From assembly GCF_900102085.1 (NCBI RefSeq), contig NZ_FMVM01000015.1, positions 124,001 through 188,000 of the forward strand: a stretch of DNA of 64,000 nucleotides, read 5' to 3'. Below are positions 18,584 to 27,353 of this stretch, one piece after another (the stretch's first letter is position 1; every line of letters begins with the position of its first letter). The position numbers were made by a program, and so were the translations under genes. The DNA comes from Paenibacillus polysaccharolyticus (GTDB taxonomy: Bacteria > Bacillota > Bacilli > Paenibacillales > Paenibacillaceae). Under the pieces are notes generated by a model, which did not search any database, was not told the origin of the DNA, and saw only the letters and a program-made list of their open reading frames with translations.

Positions 18584-18751
18584 CTAAACGACAAGGAATT
18601 CCGCGTGCTGATCGCACTCAGCGCATTTGGCAGGCGGGTCCCAGTCGGCAAATTCCGTCTCCTTCAAATCCACGATATCTGGAGCGTCCTCATATTCATC
18701 CACAAACATGTCGATGGCAATGTCCACGTGTTCTTTGCATACAACGTACAT
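18584..18751 (-). CDS. CxxH/CxxC microprotein (BA_5709-like)
   Basis: A 55-residue ORF starting MYVVCKEHVDIAIDMFVDEYE and ending CAECDQHAEFLVV. It carries a CKEH (CxxH, residues 5-8) and a CAEC (CxxC, about 43-46) motif, the hallmark of the small CxxH/CxxC family that Firmicutes encode next to rlmH and htrA. The four ligands probably bind one zinc; the function is unknown. The ATG at 18751 has an AAAGG site upstream. Here the gene is separated from rlmH by 690 bp of repeat-bearing sequence. Confidence 0.85.
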   Translation of the reverse strand: MYVVCKEHVDIAIDMFVDEYEDAPDIVDLKETEFADWDPPAKCAECDQHAEFLVV

Positions 18752-19197
18752 CCGTCAAGCATCCTTTCTGTCACCAGCTATGTTCCCGATTCACAACCGC
18801 TTATCCCATTACAGGATAGCCACTTCTCAGTTCTATCACACCTGCCGCGGAAAAGAAACCCCCACCTCGCAGATCCGCGCAAAAAATTGCCACTCTTACA
18901 CCGAAAAGCCTTCCTCTTAGCATTAGCAGATATATCTTGCCCTCTTCTGTCTTACCAAACTCAAAAACCAGAATTATTTCCTATAGCACCTAAGATACCA
19001 AAGCAAACCATCGCATATAAAAAAGCACCCCCTCAACGATACCCACCCACAGGTATCATTGCTGGAATGCTTCAACTTTAATTTTAACTTCAAGCGTCCA
19101 TTCACGCTTTTACTCTTATCCTTACTCTACCCTTGTCGTTACCTTTGCTCTATCTCTGATCTTGTCCGTATATTTATCCTTACCCCCAGCTCCCAGC
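18752..19197. other. intergenic stretch without recognised gene
   Basis: No protein with a ribosome site is seen on either strand. A 10-bp imperfect stem (GATACC/GGTATC core, about 19039-19064) lies downstream of the lipoprotein gene and might act as its terminator, but the T run is displaced. Confidence 0.35.
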
Positions 19198-19719
19198 CTA
19201 CTCCAATCCCGACTGAGCCTTCGTAAGCAGTTTCCCGCCTTGAAAAGCAATTACCGCGTTGCCGCCGTTACCAGCCGTGCCTTTATAGTTGTACACCACC
19301 ATGTTCTCGGCTTCACTTAGCGCTTCACCTTCACCGCCTAGAATATTGATGACCTCTTCCACGGTCATGCCAACCTCCAGCTTCTCATACTGGGCAAACG
19401 TAATCAGTACCCCATCTCCTTTTCCAGCAGACCCGTTGTTTCCGCCAGCTGTCGGTGTTTTGCCACCCGTCCCTTGTCCAGCAACGCCGGCTGTACCAAA
19501 TTCATTCAGCTTTTTCTCAAGTGCCGCAATTTTCTGCGCCTGCTCATCGCTTTTAATTCCCTGCTCGGTCAGCTTTTTCTCCAGGCCAGCAATCTTCTCC
19601 TGCAACGCGCTCGTATCTACTGATGCAGCTGGTGTGTTCTCCGATCCACAAGCAGATAACAACAGCATCGATAGTGCCAATCCTGTTCCACCAAGTACCT
19701 TTTTCTTCAATAGATTCAT
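19198..19719 (-). CDS. lipoprotein with coiled coil and SmpA/DUF3862-like domain
   Basis: 173 residues. The lipobox LLSAC places the lipidated cysteine at residue 24, so the protein is anchored on the outer face of the membrane. Residues 36-75 are a heptad-rich coiled coil (LQEKIAGLEKKLTEQ...IAALEKKLNEF). A Gly/Thr-rich linker (76-103) follows, then a C-terminal domain with VGMTVEEVINILGGEGEALSEAENMVVYNYKG, the pattern of the SmpA/BLIP-like DUF3862 fold. The function is unknown. GGAGGGATTCGGAG precedes the ATG. It sits in the htrA/rlmH neighbourhood, but the MITE insertion separates it from htrA. Confidence 0.8.
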   Translation of the reverse strand: MNLLKKKVLGGTGLALSMLLLSACGSENTPAASVDTSALQEKIAGLEKKLTEQGIKSDEQAQKIAALEKKLNEFGTAGVAGQGTGGKTPTAGGNNGSAGKGDGVLITFAQYEKLEVGMTVEEVINILGGEGEALSEAENMVVYNYKGTAGNGGNAVIAFQGGKLLTKAQSGLE

Positions 19720-19867
19720 CTCCGAATCCCTCCATTTTCAGATTAGCTAGCCAGATCACACGTTATCCAGCTGTTATTTGCAACAACGATCTATGTAAAC
19801 ACATTAAGAACAGTTTACCATACAGGCGAACAAATGTATCTGCGCCTTTCGCTCCAAGTCTTTCTGT

Positions 19868-20101
19868 CTATATAAATTGAACTAAAGATTTCACACAGTC
19901 CACTCCGATGACAGAATAACCAGGAGAGTAGCGGTTATCCCCAGATTTTTTTTAATTCCCTTTTCCAAAGGGAAAATCCGGTGATAAGCGTATGCTTCCG
20001 ATGTAGCTTTCTTGCAGAAAGCTTTCAGGCGAGCGCTTCGCTTTTCCAGGTTTTTTCTGTCCTCTTCGTTAACGTGTAAAAGAATAGTCCAACTTATATA
20101 G
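19868..20101. mobile_element. MITE-like element, copy 1
   Basis: The ends are CTATATAAATTGAACTA and, inverted, CTATATAAGTTGGACTA. Inside are the same blocks as in copy 2 at 63188: CACTCCGATGACAGAATAACC, GGTTATCCCC, GATGTAGCTTTCTTGCAGAA and CGCTTCGCTTTT. It is about 234 bp, non-coding and AT-ended, as for a non-autonomous element mobilised by a transposase in trans. The TA ends suggest an IS630/Tc1-like target preference (inference). Confidence 0.7.
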
Positions 20102-20146
20102 TTGTGTCCTGCCCTACCCTTAGGTTCTACCCCATACCCATGAACA

Positions 20147-20180
20147 TAAAAAGAGTGGTCAGATATATTCTGATCACTCT
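20147..20180 (-). terminator. intrinsic terminator of htrA
   Basis: A 12-bp stem AGAGTGGTCAGA / TCTGATCACTCT (one G-T pair), loop TATAT, then five T on the minus strand. It lies 135 nt past the htrA stop, next to the MITE. Confidence 0.85.
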
Positions 20181-20314
20181 CTCTACTATCATCTTGACTC
20201 ATGATCAACTTATCAGTATGGCCATGTTCCATGACATATGATCATTTCAGTGAAACAACCTGCACATCATGCCTCACTGTCACAGGCCCACAAACTTCAT
20301 AAACTCCACAAGCC

Positions 20315-21592
20315 TTACTCCGGCTTATCCGTCAGCTTCACAGAGACTTTCTCCGCTTTGCCATCCCGATAGAATGAGACCTCTATTGAATCGCCGATCT
20401 TTTTCTTGTCGTACAGGAATTTCCGCAGGTCCAGCGTGGAGGTAATTTTTTGCCCATCAAATTCCGTAATCACATCGTTCAGCTTCATGCCTGCCTCGGA
20501 TGCCGGGCCGGAAGCTTCCAGTACGACTACACCGCTATCCACGTGGGATGGCAGTTTGAGATCCTTGCGCTGATCATCATCCAGTGGAGCATATGGATTG
20601 CTCAGATCAACCGTGTACACGCCCAGATAAGGACGGTATACTTTGCCGTTCAGCAAAAGGGAATCCACCGTTTTCATCACTTCGTTAATCGGAATCGCGA
20701 AGCCGAGACCCTCAACGCCGGTATCCGAAATTTTCATCGTGTTGATGCCTACAACCTTGCCGTTCAGATCAACCAGTGCTCCGCCGCTGTTGCCTTCATT
20801 AATGGCTGCATCTGTCTGAATAACGTTTTGCTCCCAGTCGTATACCCCGTCCTGATTAATGGATACGGGCAAAATCCGATCCGTATAACTAACGATCCCC
20901 GATGTCAGCGTACCGCCAAGACCCAGCGGATTACCGATTGCCAGTACCGTCTGGCCGCGTTGCAGCTTGCTGGAATCACCGATTTCTGCCGCGGCTCCGA
21001 GGCCTTTATCGTCCGTTGATAGTACCGCGATGTCACTCACCCGGTCTTTACCTACCAGTTTGGCTTTATGTGTTTCCCCGTCCACCGTCACGATCTCCAG
21101 ATCACTGGCACCTTCCACGACGTGGTGATTAGTCATAATGTAGGCTTTGCCATCTTCTTTTTTGAAAATAACCCCGGACCCCAGCGCGGAATCTTCCATC
21201 GACAGGCTACTGCCTGTTTTATGATTCACGATGCTGACAACAGAAGGACGTACTTCTGCCGCCGCGTTGATGATGCGGTCGTAAGGATCAGCGACCTGTG
21301 CGGTCTGTGCAGTTCCACCACCTTGACCTGCCGCATTCGCCAGAGGTAATTGCGTTGCAGGCTGGCTGATGAAGCTGAACAGCGTAACCGTCACGATGGA
21401 GCTAATCACCGAACTGATCACAGCTACCTTGACGGTAGAACTGAATTCCGAGCGTGATCTACGCGGATTGCTCCAGCGATCACGTGCGCGTTTTCCGCCT
21501 CCCGGGCGGATGATCTGAAGTTTGCCTTTCTGTTCAGGTTCGGCGCGTCTTGATACCTTGGTTGAATAAAAATCGTCTCCAAACAATCCCAT
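20315..21592 (-). CDS. htrA: HtrA-type membrane-anchored serine protease
   Basis: 425 residues. One membrane anchor (about 53-77) leaves a trypsin-like protease outside the cell, followed by one PDZ domain (about 320-415). The triad is seen as H157 (TNHHVV), D187 (VSDIAVLS) and S269 (NEGNSGGALV). HtrA proteases degrade misfolded exported proteins. The open frame runs to 21796, but the start at 21592 has GGGGAGAGGATCACG upstream and gives the expected MGLFGDDFY cytoplasmic tail rich in Arg. It follows walJ as yyxA/htrC does in B. subtilis, though 778 bp separate the two here. Confidence 0.93.
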   Translation of the reverse strand: MGLFGDDFYSTKVSRRAEPEQKGKLQIIRPGGGKRARDRWSNPRRSRSEFSSTVKVAVISSVISSIVTVTLFSFISQPATQLPLANAAGQGGGTAQTAQVADPYDRIINAAAEVRPSVVSIVNHKTGSSLSMEDSALGSGVIFKKEDGKAYIMTNHHVVEGASDLEIVTVDGETHKAKLVGKDRVSDIAVLSTDDKGLGAAAEIGDSSKLQRGQTVLAIGNPLGLGGTLTSGIVSYTDRILPVSINQDGVYDWEQNVIQTDAAINEGNSGGALVDLNGKVVGINTMKISDTGVEGLGFAIPINEVMKTVDSLLLNGKVYRPYLGVYTVDLSNPYAPLDDDQRKDLKLPSHVDSGVVVLEASGPASEAGMKLNDVITEFDGQKITSTLDLRKFLYDKKKIGDSIEVSFYRDGKAEKVSVKLTDKPE

Positions 21593-22189
21593 CGTGATCC
21601 TCTCCCCTTCGTTGTCACGCATCAAGACCCTGACTGCCGCCCAAGTTATTGCATGGATGACCAGTGAAACTCCCTGTCTCCCCATGCCTTTTTGCTTTTT
21701 AACAAAATGGTCTTGCACATCGCTACATTCCCGAACCAGACCAGGAACGAACGTATATATACAACAGGATGGCACTGCATCCGTGTGCTCTATCAATCAT
21801 GCTCTCGCCTATTGCGAGATTTGAGATTCCATTTCATACGCAAAAACAGCCAAAATCATAATACTCCTTATATACTAAACACTTTATATCCCAAAAAGTT
21901 GCATAATTACGTAAATAAACGTAAATTTTCGCGATAACTCCCTTAACAATAAAGGTTCATACTATCTATCACCACAAAATGGGATACGCTAAGCGTTATT
22001 CTTTCGAATTCATCAAACTTTTTCAATCACATTTCATTCCAAATTCAAAGCGGTACAGCTACAGTTTCAGCATACACATCCCGCCCGGAGAATGTTAGCG
22101 GCAAAAAGAGGAATGTTTTCCACCCAGCCTGACTACAATAATAGTAAAAGAACAATTCAAAGCTTCATAGAATGAAGGAGGATTCCACA
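21593..22189. other. divergent intergenic region upstream of htrA
   Basis: It must hold the htrA promoter (leftward) and that of the small gene at 22190 (rightward). No clear -35/-10 pair or operator was found. An AT-rich stretch at 21880-21960 contains two near-repeats of CGTAAAT. Confidence 0.35.
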
Positions 22190-22402
22190 ATGGAACGCAC
22201 GCGAACACTCACAGCTATGGACGAAGTTCATATGGCGGCCAAGCTGGCTGATCTCAAAGAAGAACATTATCGTAACACACTCGCGCTCAGCACCATCATT
22301 GAACTGCTTATTGATAAAGGCATCCTCACACGCGAGGAAGTGGAGCGCAAAGCCGCCGAACTGGACAGCTTTATGGCTCACCCACCCTATCCCATGGTGT
22401 AG
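22190..22402 (+). CDS. small conserved-looking hypothetical protein
   Basis: A 70-residue soluble, mostly helical, charged protein (MERTRTLTAMDEVHMAAKLADLKEEHYRNTL...). I do not recognise a family. The ATG at 22190 sits 9 nt after GAAGGAGG, a very good ribosome site; an upstream in-frame ATG at 22172 contains that site and is unlikely to be used. Its last 32 bp overlap the 3' end of the convergent walJ gene, which is unusual and would give antisense overlap of the two mRNAs. Confidence 0.7.
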   Translation: MERTRTLTAMDEVHMAAKLADLKEEHYRNTLALSTIIELLIDKGILTREEVERKAAELDSFMAHPPYPMV

Positions 22403-23177
22403 GACGATCATAATACGTATCGCAGAGCTTGAACTCATGGTCCCGATAAAAACAGCCACGGCTTTCCATCGCATCACGCACCGACATTTTAGCCAAATCC
22501 ATCATATTATGATCCCGGCTGAGATGTGCCAGATACGTACGTTTGATACGTCCATTCATCAGTTCACTAAGCGCCGCACCTGCGGCTTCGTTCGACAAAT
22601 GCCCGATGTCACTCAGAATCCGGCGCTTGGTGTTCCACGGATACCGCCCCATGCGCAGCAATTCGACATCATGATTCGCCTCCAGCACGAGCACATCCGA
22701 GTCCGAGATCGCATCGCGAACCTTGTCGCTCATATAGCCGAGGTCTGTCGCCACGGACAATTTCTCGCTGCCATCGTCGAATGTATAACCTACCGGTTCA
22801 GCCGCATCATGCGAAATACCGAACGACTCTACGCGCAGCGAGCCAAAATCATGCTTCTCACCAGTTTCAAATATTCGCCGGTTCTCCTCCGGAATCGCTC
22901 CGACCGACTTCTCCAAAGCCGCCCACGTATTCGTATTTGCATAGATCGGTAAATTATATTTCCGAGACATCGCGCCTAGTCCTTTAATATGATCCGAATG
23001 TTCATGTGTCACCAGAATGCCATCCAGTTCCGTTCCCGAAATCTCCCGTTCCAGAAACAATGCCTCCAGCCGCTTCGCGCTAAGACCCGCATCAATCATG
23101 AGTGAAGTGCCCCCATGCTGAATGACTGTGGCATTACCTGTCGAACCACTGGATAACACCGTAAAATATATCCCCAT
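22371..23177 (-). CDS. walJ: WalJ/YycJ metallo-beta-lactamase-fold hydrolase
   Basis: 268 residues with the metallo-beta-lactamase fold: SSGSTGNATVI at the start, the metal motif VTHEHSDHIKG (HxHxDH), ATDLGYMSD and the later LEANHD and LAHLSRDHN histidines. It is the last gene of the wal operon, cytoplasmic, and reported in Bacillus to affect coordination of cell division and replication; a 5'-to-3' exonuclease activity has been proposed for the family. It follows walI after 6 nt. Confidence 0.95.
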   Translation of the reverse strand: MGIYFTVLSSGSTGNATVIQHGGTSLMIDAGLSAKRLEALFLEREISGTELDGILVTHEHSDHIKGLGAMSRKYNLPIYANTNTWAALEKSVGAIPEENRRIFETGEKHDFGSLRVESFGISHDAAEPVGYTFDDGSEKLSVATDLGYMSDKVRDAISDSDVLVLEANHDVELLRMGRYPWNTKRRILSDIGHLSNEAAGAALSELMNGRIKRTYLAHLSRDHNMMDLAKMSVRDAMESRGCFYRDHEFKLCDTYYDRPTPWDRVGEP

Positions 23178-23183
23178 AACGCA

Positions 23184-23936
23184 TTACTCCCCTGGTTTAT
23201 CTGACTTGGGACTGAATACATCCCCACTGATGCCCTGCACGTACAACACTTCGCCACTTTCCAGCACGAACCGCCATGCCGGCATCGCTACCTGTATATC
23301 TGAATTGAACAACTGGCCGTAATAGCCCAGCTGTATATCTTTCACAATTGCATTGTTTGGCAAAAAGTTTTCGATCAGCGTTCCCAGCGCCTTTGACGCC
23401 GGAAGTACCTGCTGATCGCTCTCCTCGGCGGTTGTAATCCGCACGGGAGTCTGATGATAACCCGTGATTTTCTGATCGCTGTAGAACAGCTCCAGACTCA
23501 CGTTAAAGAGCGGCCATTTGCCGTCCACCAGCGGGTGGAGCACAAAAGCCCCATCTTCCGCCATCAGCTGATCCAGCCGGTACGTGCCGATTTGCGGAAT
23601 CTCCGCCTGCAGCGCGTCCGCCAGCTCGCTTGGCGAGAAGATCAGCTTGCTGTCCACCGGCTCCTCCAGCTCCACTTCAATCCCCGACTTGTCCTCTTCG
23701 GTAAACTCATAGGACAACTTCGGCAGCTTCGGCGTTTCATTTGGAATCGGCGCCAGCACCTGAATTCCTTTCTCTTCCATCGCCTGCTGTGTATTATCTG
23801 CGAGCGAGGTGAAGTCCAGATTGGCTCCAGCCGTCTCGCGTGCATCCATCCAGATCTGATATCCCAGCACCAGATTCAGCAGCAGAAATGCATATATTAA
23901 TACATTTTTCGCCCGTCCCCAATCCAGACCATTCAC
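23184..23936 (-). CDS. walI: WalI/YycI regulator of WalK
   Basis: A 250-residue protein with a single N-terminal membrane helix (MNGLDWGRAKNVLIYAFLLLNL) and an extracytoplasmic beta-rich domain. The first residues DWxRAKN are typical of YycI. With WalH it forms a membrane complex that tunes the WalK kinase in B. subtilis. It lies between walH and walJ. A 300-bp repeat-bearing gap separates it from walH, where other genomes have the two nearly adjacent. Confidence 0.93.
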   Translation of the reverse strand: MNGLDWGRAKNVLIYAFLLLNLVLGYQIWMDARETAGANLDFTSLADNTQQAMEEKGIQVLAPIPNETPKLPKLSYEFTEEDKSGIEVELEEPVDSKLIFSPSELADALQAEIPQIGTYRLDQLMAEDGAFVLHPLVDGKWPLFNVSLELFYSDQKITGYHQTPVRITTAEESDQQVLPASKALGTLIENFLPNNAIVKDIQLGYYGQLFNSDIQVAMPAWRFVLESGEVLYVQGISGDVFSPKSDKPGE

Positions 23937-24019
23937 CTCCTTATTTACCCGATCGCCTAATATATCCTTGCTTCCACGTTGCCAACGCAGCCTCGTATCC
24001 TAATAACCCGTAGCCCCTT

Positions 24020-24225
24020 CAGGCTAACGATCACCAGGAACCTTATTTGCCCCATTTCAGGCTCATTTTAATTCTAACGATCAGGAGAAGCCTTATTTCG
24101 CGTAAATTCAGACTTTTCAGCCATAATCAGCCCATTTTCACCGAAATAGCGTCCGTGGTGACCGTTAGACTTTCAAAACTTCGCAAATCTAGCATATAAC
24201 GTCTCTGGTGATCGTTAGAATTCCA
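24020..24225. repeat. four-unit intergenic repeat, copy 2 (two forward, two reverse)
   Basis: Forward units begin CTAACGATCACC at 24023 and CTAACGATCAGG at about 24074; reverse units end GGTGACCGTTAG (about 24167) and GGTGATCGTTAG (about 24218). The layout and spacing match the block at 17985-18190. It sits between walH and walI inside the wal operon, so it is transcribed if the operon is read as one unit. Confidence 0.75.
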
Positions 24226-24238
24226 GCCGCGCATACTG

Positions 24239-25519
24239 CTAAGACACCGTCGTTTCCTCACCGTTGCCAAAGCGGATCACCCAAACCGGGATCAGCCGCA
24301 ACCCGTCCTCCATCGATGATGGACGATATGCCGGGTATACATCTACGACTTTGCGGTTTTCACCCGCTACTTTGCGGATCAGATTTTTCAGTTTATCCCC
24401 GCCGGGCAGCTTGATGGACTTCTTCGTCTCCGCACCTTCGTTCAAATATTCCAAAGATCGTTCATAGCTCGACACCGTCTCCTGCTGCATTTCCATGTTG
24501 ATCGTGCCGAAACGGAATTGCATCGAATCCAAGATTGGGTAACTGCCATAATACTGCTGGAACTGCAACTTCGTTTTGTTGTCAGCTGATTTGAGCATCA
24601 TGCGTGAGCGCCCTTTCCAGCCACCATGCTGATTGACAAAGTCAACCGCAAACAGTGCGTCCTTGGACGCATCACTCTGTCCGGCTGGCGGTGCCGCCGG
24701 GTCTGTATAGCTGATCCAGCGTTGCTCCTGCTTCACTTGCAGACTACGTTTGCTATCCGTATAAATCTCTGATCCATCTTTTTCCCGAATATTCCGGGTC
24801 ATGCTTGGATCAGTGAACAGACTGCGCTGCATCTGCTCTACCGTGAACTGCCCTGTCGGCACATCTGCCTCAATCGTATCCAGTGCCTGCGTCGGAATAT
24901 AATATCCGCCTTCCATTAGCGTGTACGGTGTCCAGCTCGTCCCAAAATCGACATGTTGCTGCACATCCTGCACCGTCAAATCCGCCTGTGTGGCCTCATA
25001 GACCACATCTCCCTTGGCACTGAAAAACAGCGCATGAGCCTTTGTCTCATCTGGAGTTGTATATATAGCGATACGGTTGATTGTCTCTCCTTGAAAAAGA
25101 GAATCTGTTCCTAAGCGCATCACTCGCTGTAACAAGGCCACTGGCATGCCTTCCTTAAACGACAACTCAAAGCCGGGACTCTCCTTACGAATCTGATCCC
25201 AATTCACCGACTGCACATTGCGACGCTGGAAATCCTCGAACGTCCGGCCTTTCAGCCTGGAATAGATCAATTGATAGAACGTGTTGCCAGGGTAAAACAC
25301 CGTATGTTTATCCTGACCCAGATGAATAATCATCTGATTCGGGAAAATTAACTCCTCAATATTACGCTCTTGACCCATATTTTCGGTCTTCACGTAGTTT
25401 GTCTCCGAGGTCACCACAGAGTCACCGCCCCCAGGAAGACGATAGATCAGGAAATAACTCTGGATCAGACTGGCTGCAACCAGTGAAGCGAGCACCAGAG
25501 ATTTAATCCGTTCCTTCAA
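24239..25519 (-). CDS. walH: WalH/YycH regulator of WalK
   Basis: About 426 residues with one N-terminal membrane helix (about 7-23) and a large extracytoplasmic part, matching YycH in length, topology and position. YycH with YycI restrains WalK in B. subtilis. I choose the TTG at 25519 because GGGAGGTG lies 6 nt before it; the frame is open to an ATG at 25540 that has no such site. The gene overlaps the walK 3' end by 17 nt, so the two are probably coupled. Confidence 0.92.
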   Translation of the reverse strand: MKERIKSLVLASLVAASLIQSYFLIYRLPGGGDSVVTSETNYVKTENMGQERNIEELIFPNQMIIHLGQDKHTVFYPGNTFYQLIYSRLKGRTFEDFQRRNVQSVNWDQIRKESPGFELSFKEGMPVALLQRVMRLGTDSLFQGETINRIAIYTTPDETKAHALFFSAKGDVVYEATQADLTVQDVQQHVDFGTSWTPYTLMEGGYYIPTQALDTIEADVPTGQFTVEQMQRSLFTDPSMTRNIREKDGSEIYTDSKRSLQVKQEQRWISYTDPAAPPAGQSDASKDALFAVDFVNQHGGWKGRSRMMLKSADNKTKLQFQQYYGSYPILDSMQFRFGTINMEMQQETVSSYERSLEYLNEGAETKKSIKLPGGDKLKNLIRKVAGENRKVVDVYPAYRPSSMEDGLRLIPVWVIRFGNGEETTVS

Positions 25520-27353
25520 GGTGCTCACCTCCCTTATCATGCATTGGCAATGTGAACGTTACCGTTGTGCCAACGTCTACCTCAGACTCAAGAGAGATGC
25601 TTCCATCGTGAGCTTTTACAATTTCCCGGGCAATGGACAATCCAAGCCCTGTGCCCCCCATGCTGCGAGAGCGAGCTTTGTCAACGCGGTAAAAACGCTC
25701 AAATATCCGATCCAGATCACGCTGCGGAATACCCATACCTGTGTCAGATACGGAGATAGCTAACGTATGCTCATCGCTGCGCCGGGCAGCGATCGTAATG
25801 GTGCCACCCTCCAGCGTATATTTCAATGCGTTGGACACTACATTGTCCAGAACCTGATCAATCTGATCCCGATCGAGTGGAACTGCTGGAATATCATTTT
25901 CCACAGACAAGACAGACTGAATGTCCTTCTGGTGCATCTGGAAGGAGAATCGATCCGTGACTTCCTCCAGCATCTCCAAAATATCGATAGGTTGCTTGCG
26001 TAGCAACGCTTCCTTGGAATCCAGTCTGGACAGGTGCAATAGGTCCGTCACCAAACGGATCATGCGCTCGGTCTCATTCTGAATGACACCGACAAAACGT
26101 CCCGCCAGCTGCGGGTCTTCCAATGCCCCATCATCCAGCGCTTCGGCGTAACTTTTAATCGTGGTGAGCGGTGTACGCAGCTCATGCGATACATTCGCTA
26201 CAAACTCACGCCGGGAGTTTTCCAGTTCTTCCTGCTCCGTTACATCCTGAAGTACAGCAATTGTGCCGGTGATCCCCAGCTCACGCCGGTGTACAGGAGT
26301 GAACGTCATGCGAATCACGACCGGCTCTTCCTGACCTGCCGGAGCAATCTGGAGCAATGTTGAGCCGGTGAAACCACTTGCCAGTGCTTCCGCGTCCTCC
26401 GGATCAATACCCAGCAGGACAGCAAAGTGCCTGCCTTCAATATCCGATGGGCGCATGCCGAGAATGTTGCTGGCACGGCGGTTGACGAGAATGACTTTGC
26501 CATGCTCATCCGTCGCAACAACACCATCACTCATATTGGTCAGGATCGAGGTCAGCTTCTCTTTCTCCTCTTCGTTCTGGGAAAGAGCATCTCGCAGCCT
26601 GCTGGTCATATAGTTAAATGCCTGGCTAAGCTGACCAATCTCATCTGTGCCAAATACCGGTGTCTGCTGATCGAAGTTCCCTTCTGCAACCGCGGTTGCC
26701 CGCCTTGTCACTTCCTTAATCGGCTGGGTGATCGTATGTGACAGAATGACACCGAGTACCGCCGTTAATACCAAGGCGATCAGAATACCGGATATGAAAA
26801 TCTTGTTAATGCCTTCCATCGTCGCGTACAGCTCGTTCATCGAAGCGGCGATGTAGACTGCACCAATAATTTTGCCGCCGGTTAAAACCGGCTTGGCCAC
26901 GACTTTTTTGCGGACATTATCCTCGTCTACGATATATTCCTCATTATCCCGAATGCCTTGCAATGCACGGCTGACAACGGTCTGGGTATTTTTTCGCCCA
27001 ATATAATCAGAATGTGAACTTAGCGAAGTCGTAAGCACCTTGCCGCTGGCATCCAGCACCTGAATCTCGGCACCGTTGATGTTGAACAGATTGTTTACCA
27101 GGACACGCAGGTTCTCCGTTTTGTCCTCTCCACCCTCCGCTTCTCCACCAGCCATCGTCTGACCGACTAACACCGACAGCATCTCTGCCCGTGCCTGCAA
27201 ATCTTCTGTAAAGTTGCTGGTGAGCGAGTTCTTCATCGCACTTACAAAATAAACCCCGATCAATTGCATCGCAATTAGAATCAGCAGCACATATATAATA
27301 ATTAATTTCGCCTGAATCGTTCGAAAGAACGAAAATTGCGAGAATCGGCCCAT
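25503..27353 (-). CDS. walK: WalK sensor histidine kinase
   Basis: 616 residues: membrane helices at about 15-37 and 183-206 flank an extracellular sensor domain, then HAMP (206-258), PAS (262-370), the dimerisation/phosphoacceptor domain with H390 in NVSHELRTPL, and the HATPase domain (DNVVSNALKYT, VSDTGMGIP, GGTGLGLSI). WalK is the essential kinase that controls cell-wall hydrolase genes through WalR in low-GC Gram-positives. Its ATG overlaps the walR stop codon by one base (TAATG). Confidence 0.97.
   Translation of the reverse strand: MGRFSQFSFFRTIQAKLIIIYVLLILIAMQLIGVYFVSAMKNSLTSNFTEDLQARAEMLSVLVGQTMAGGEAEGGEDKTENLRVLVNNLFNINGAEIQVLDASGKVLTTSLSSHSDYIGRKNTQTVVSRALQGIRDNEEYIVDEDNVRKKVVAKPVLTGGKIIGAVYIAASMNELYATMEGINKIFISGILIALVLTAVLGVILSHTITQPIKEVTRRATAVAEGNFDQQTPVFGTDEIGQLSQAFNYMTSRLRDALSQNEEEKEKLTSILTNMSDGVVATDEHGKVILVNRRASNILGMRPSDIEGRHFAVLLGIDPEDAEALASGFTGSTLLQIAPAGQEEPVVIRMTFTPVHRRELGITGTIAVLQDVTEQEELENSRREFVANVSHELRTPLTTIKSYAEALDDGALEDPQLAGRFVGVIQNETERMIRLVTDLLHLSRLDSKEALLRKQPIDILEMLEEVTDRFSFQMHQKDIQSVLSVENDIPAVPLDRDQIDQVLDNVVSNALKYTLEGGTITIAARRSDEHTLAISVSDTGMGIPQRDLDRIFERFYRVDKARSRSMGGTGLGLSIAREIVKAHDGSISLESEVDVGTTVTFTLPMHDKGGEHLEGTD

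Noticed and set aside
19021..19067. GATACC/GGTATC hairpin as the lipoprotein-gene terminator
   Set aside because: The T tract lies about 18 nt from the stem, so intrinsic termination there is doubtful.
18569..19081. 170-codon plus-strand ORF and overlapping ORFs
   Set aside because: It is the antisense shadow of the CxxH/CxxC gene plus intergenic sequence; composition and lack of a ribosome site argue against coding.
19891..20232. 113-codon minus-strand ORF
   Set aside because: Most of it runs through the MITE-like element and the htrA terminator; there is no ribosome site and no family resemblance.
25618..25634. ATTTCCCGGGCAAT inside walK, one mismatch from the Noc binding site consensus
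   Set aside because: A single near-match within conserved HATPase codons is expected by chance; no other candidates were found in the window.
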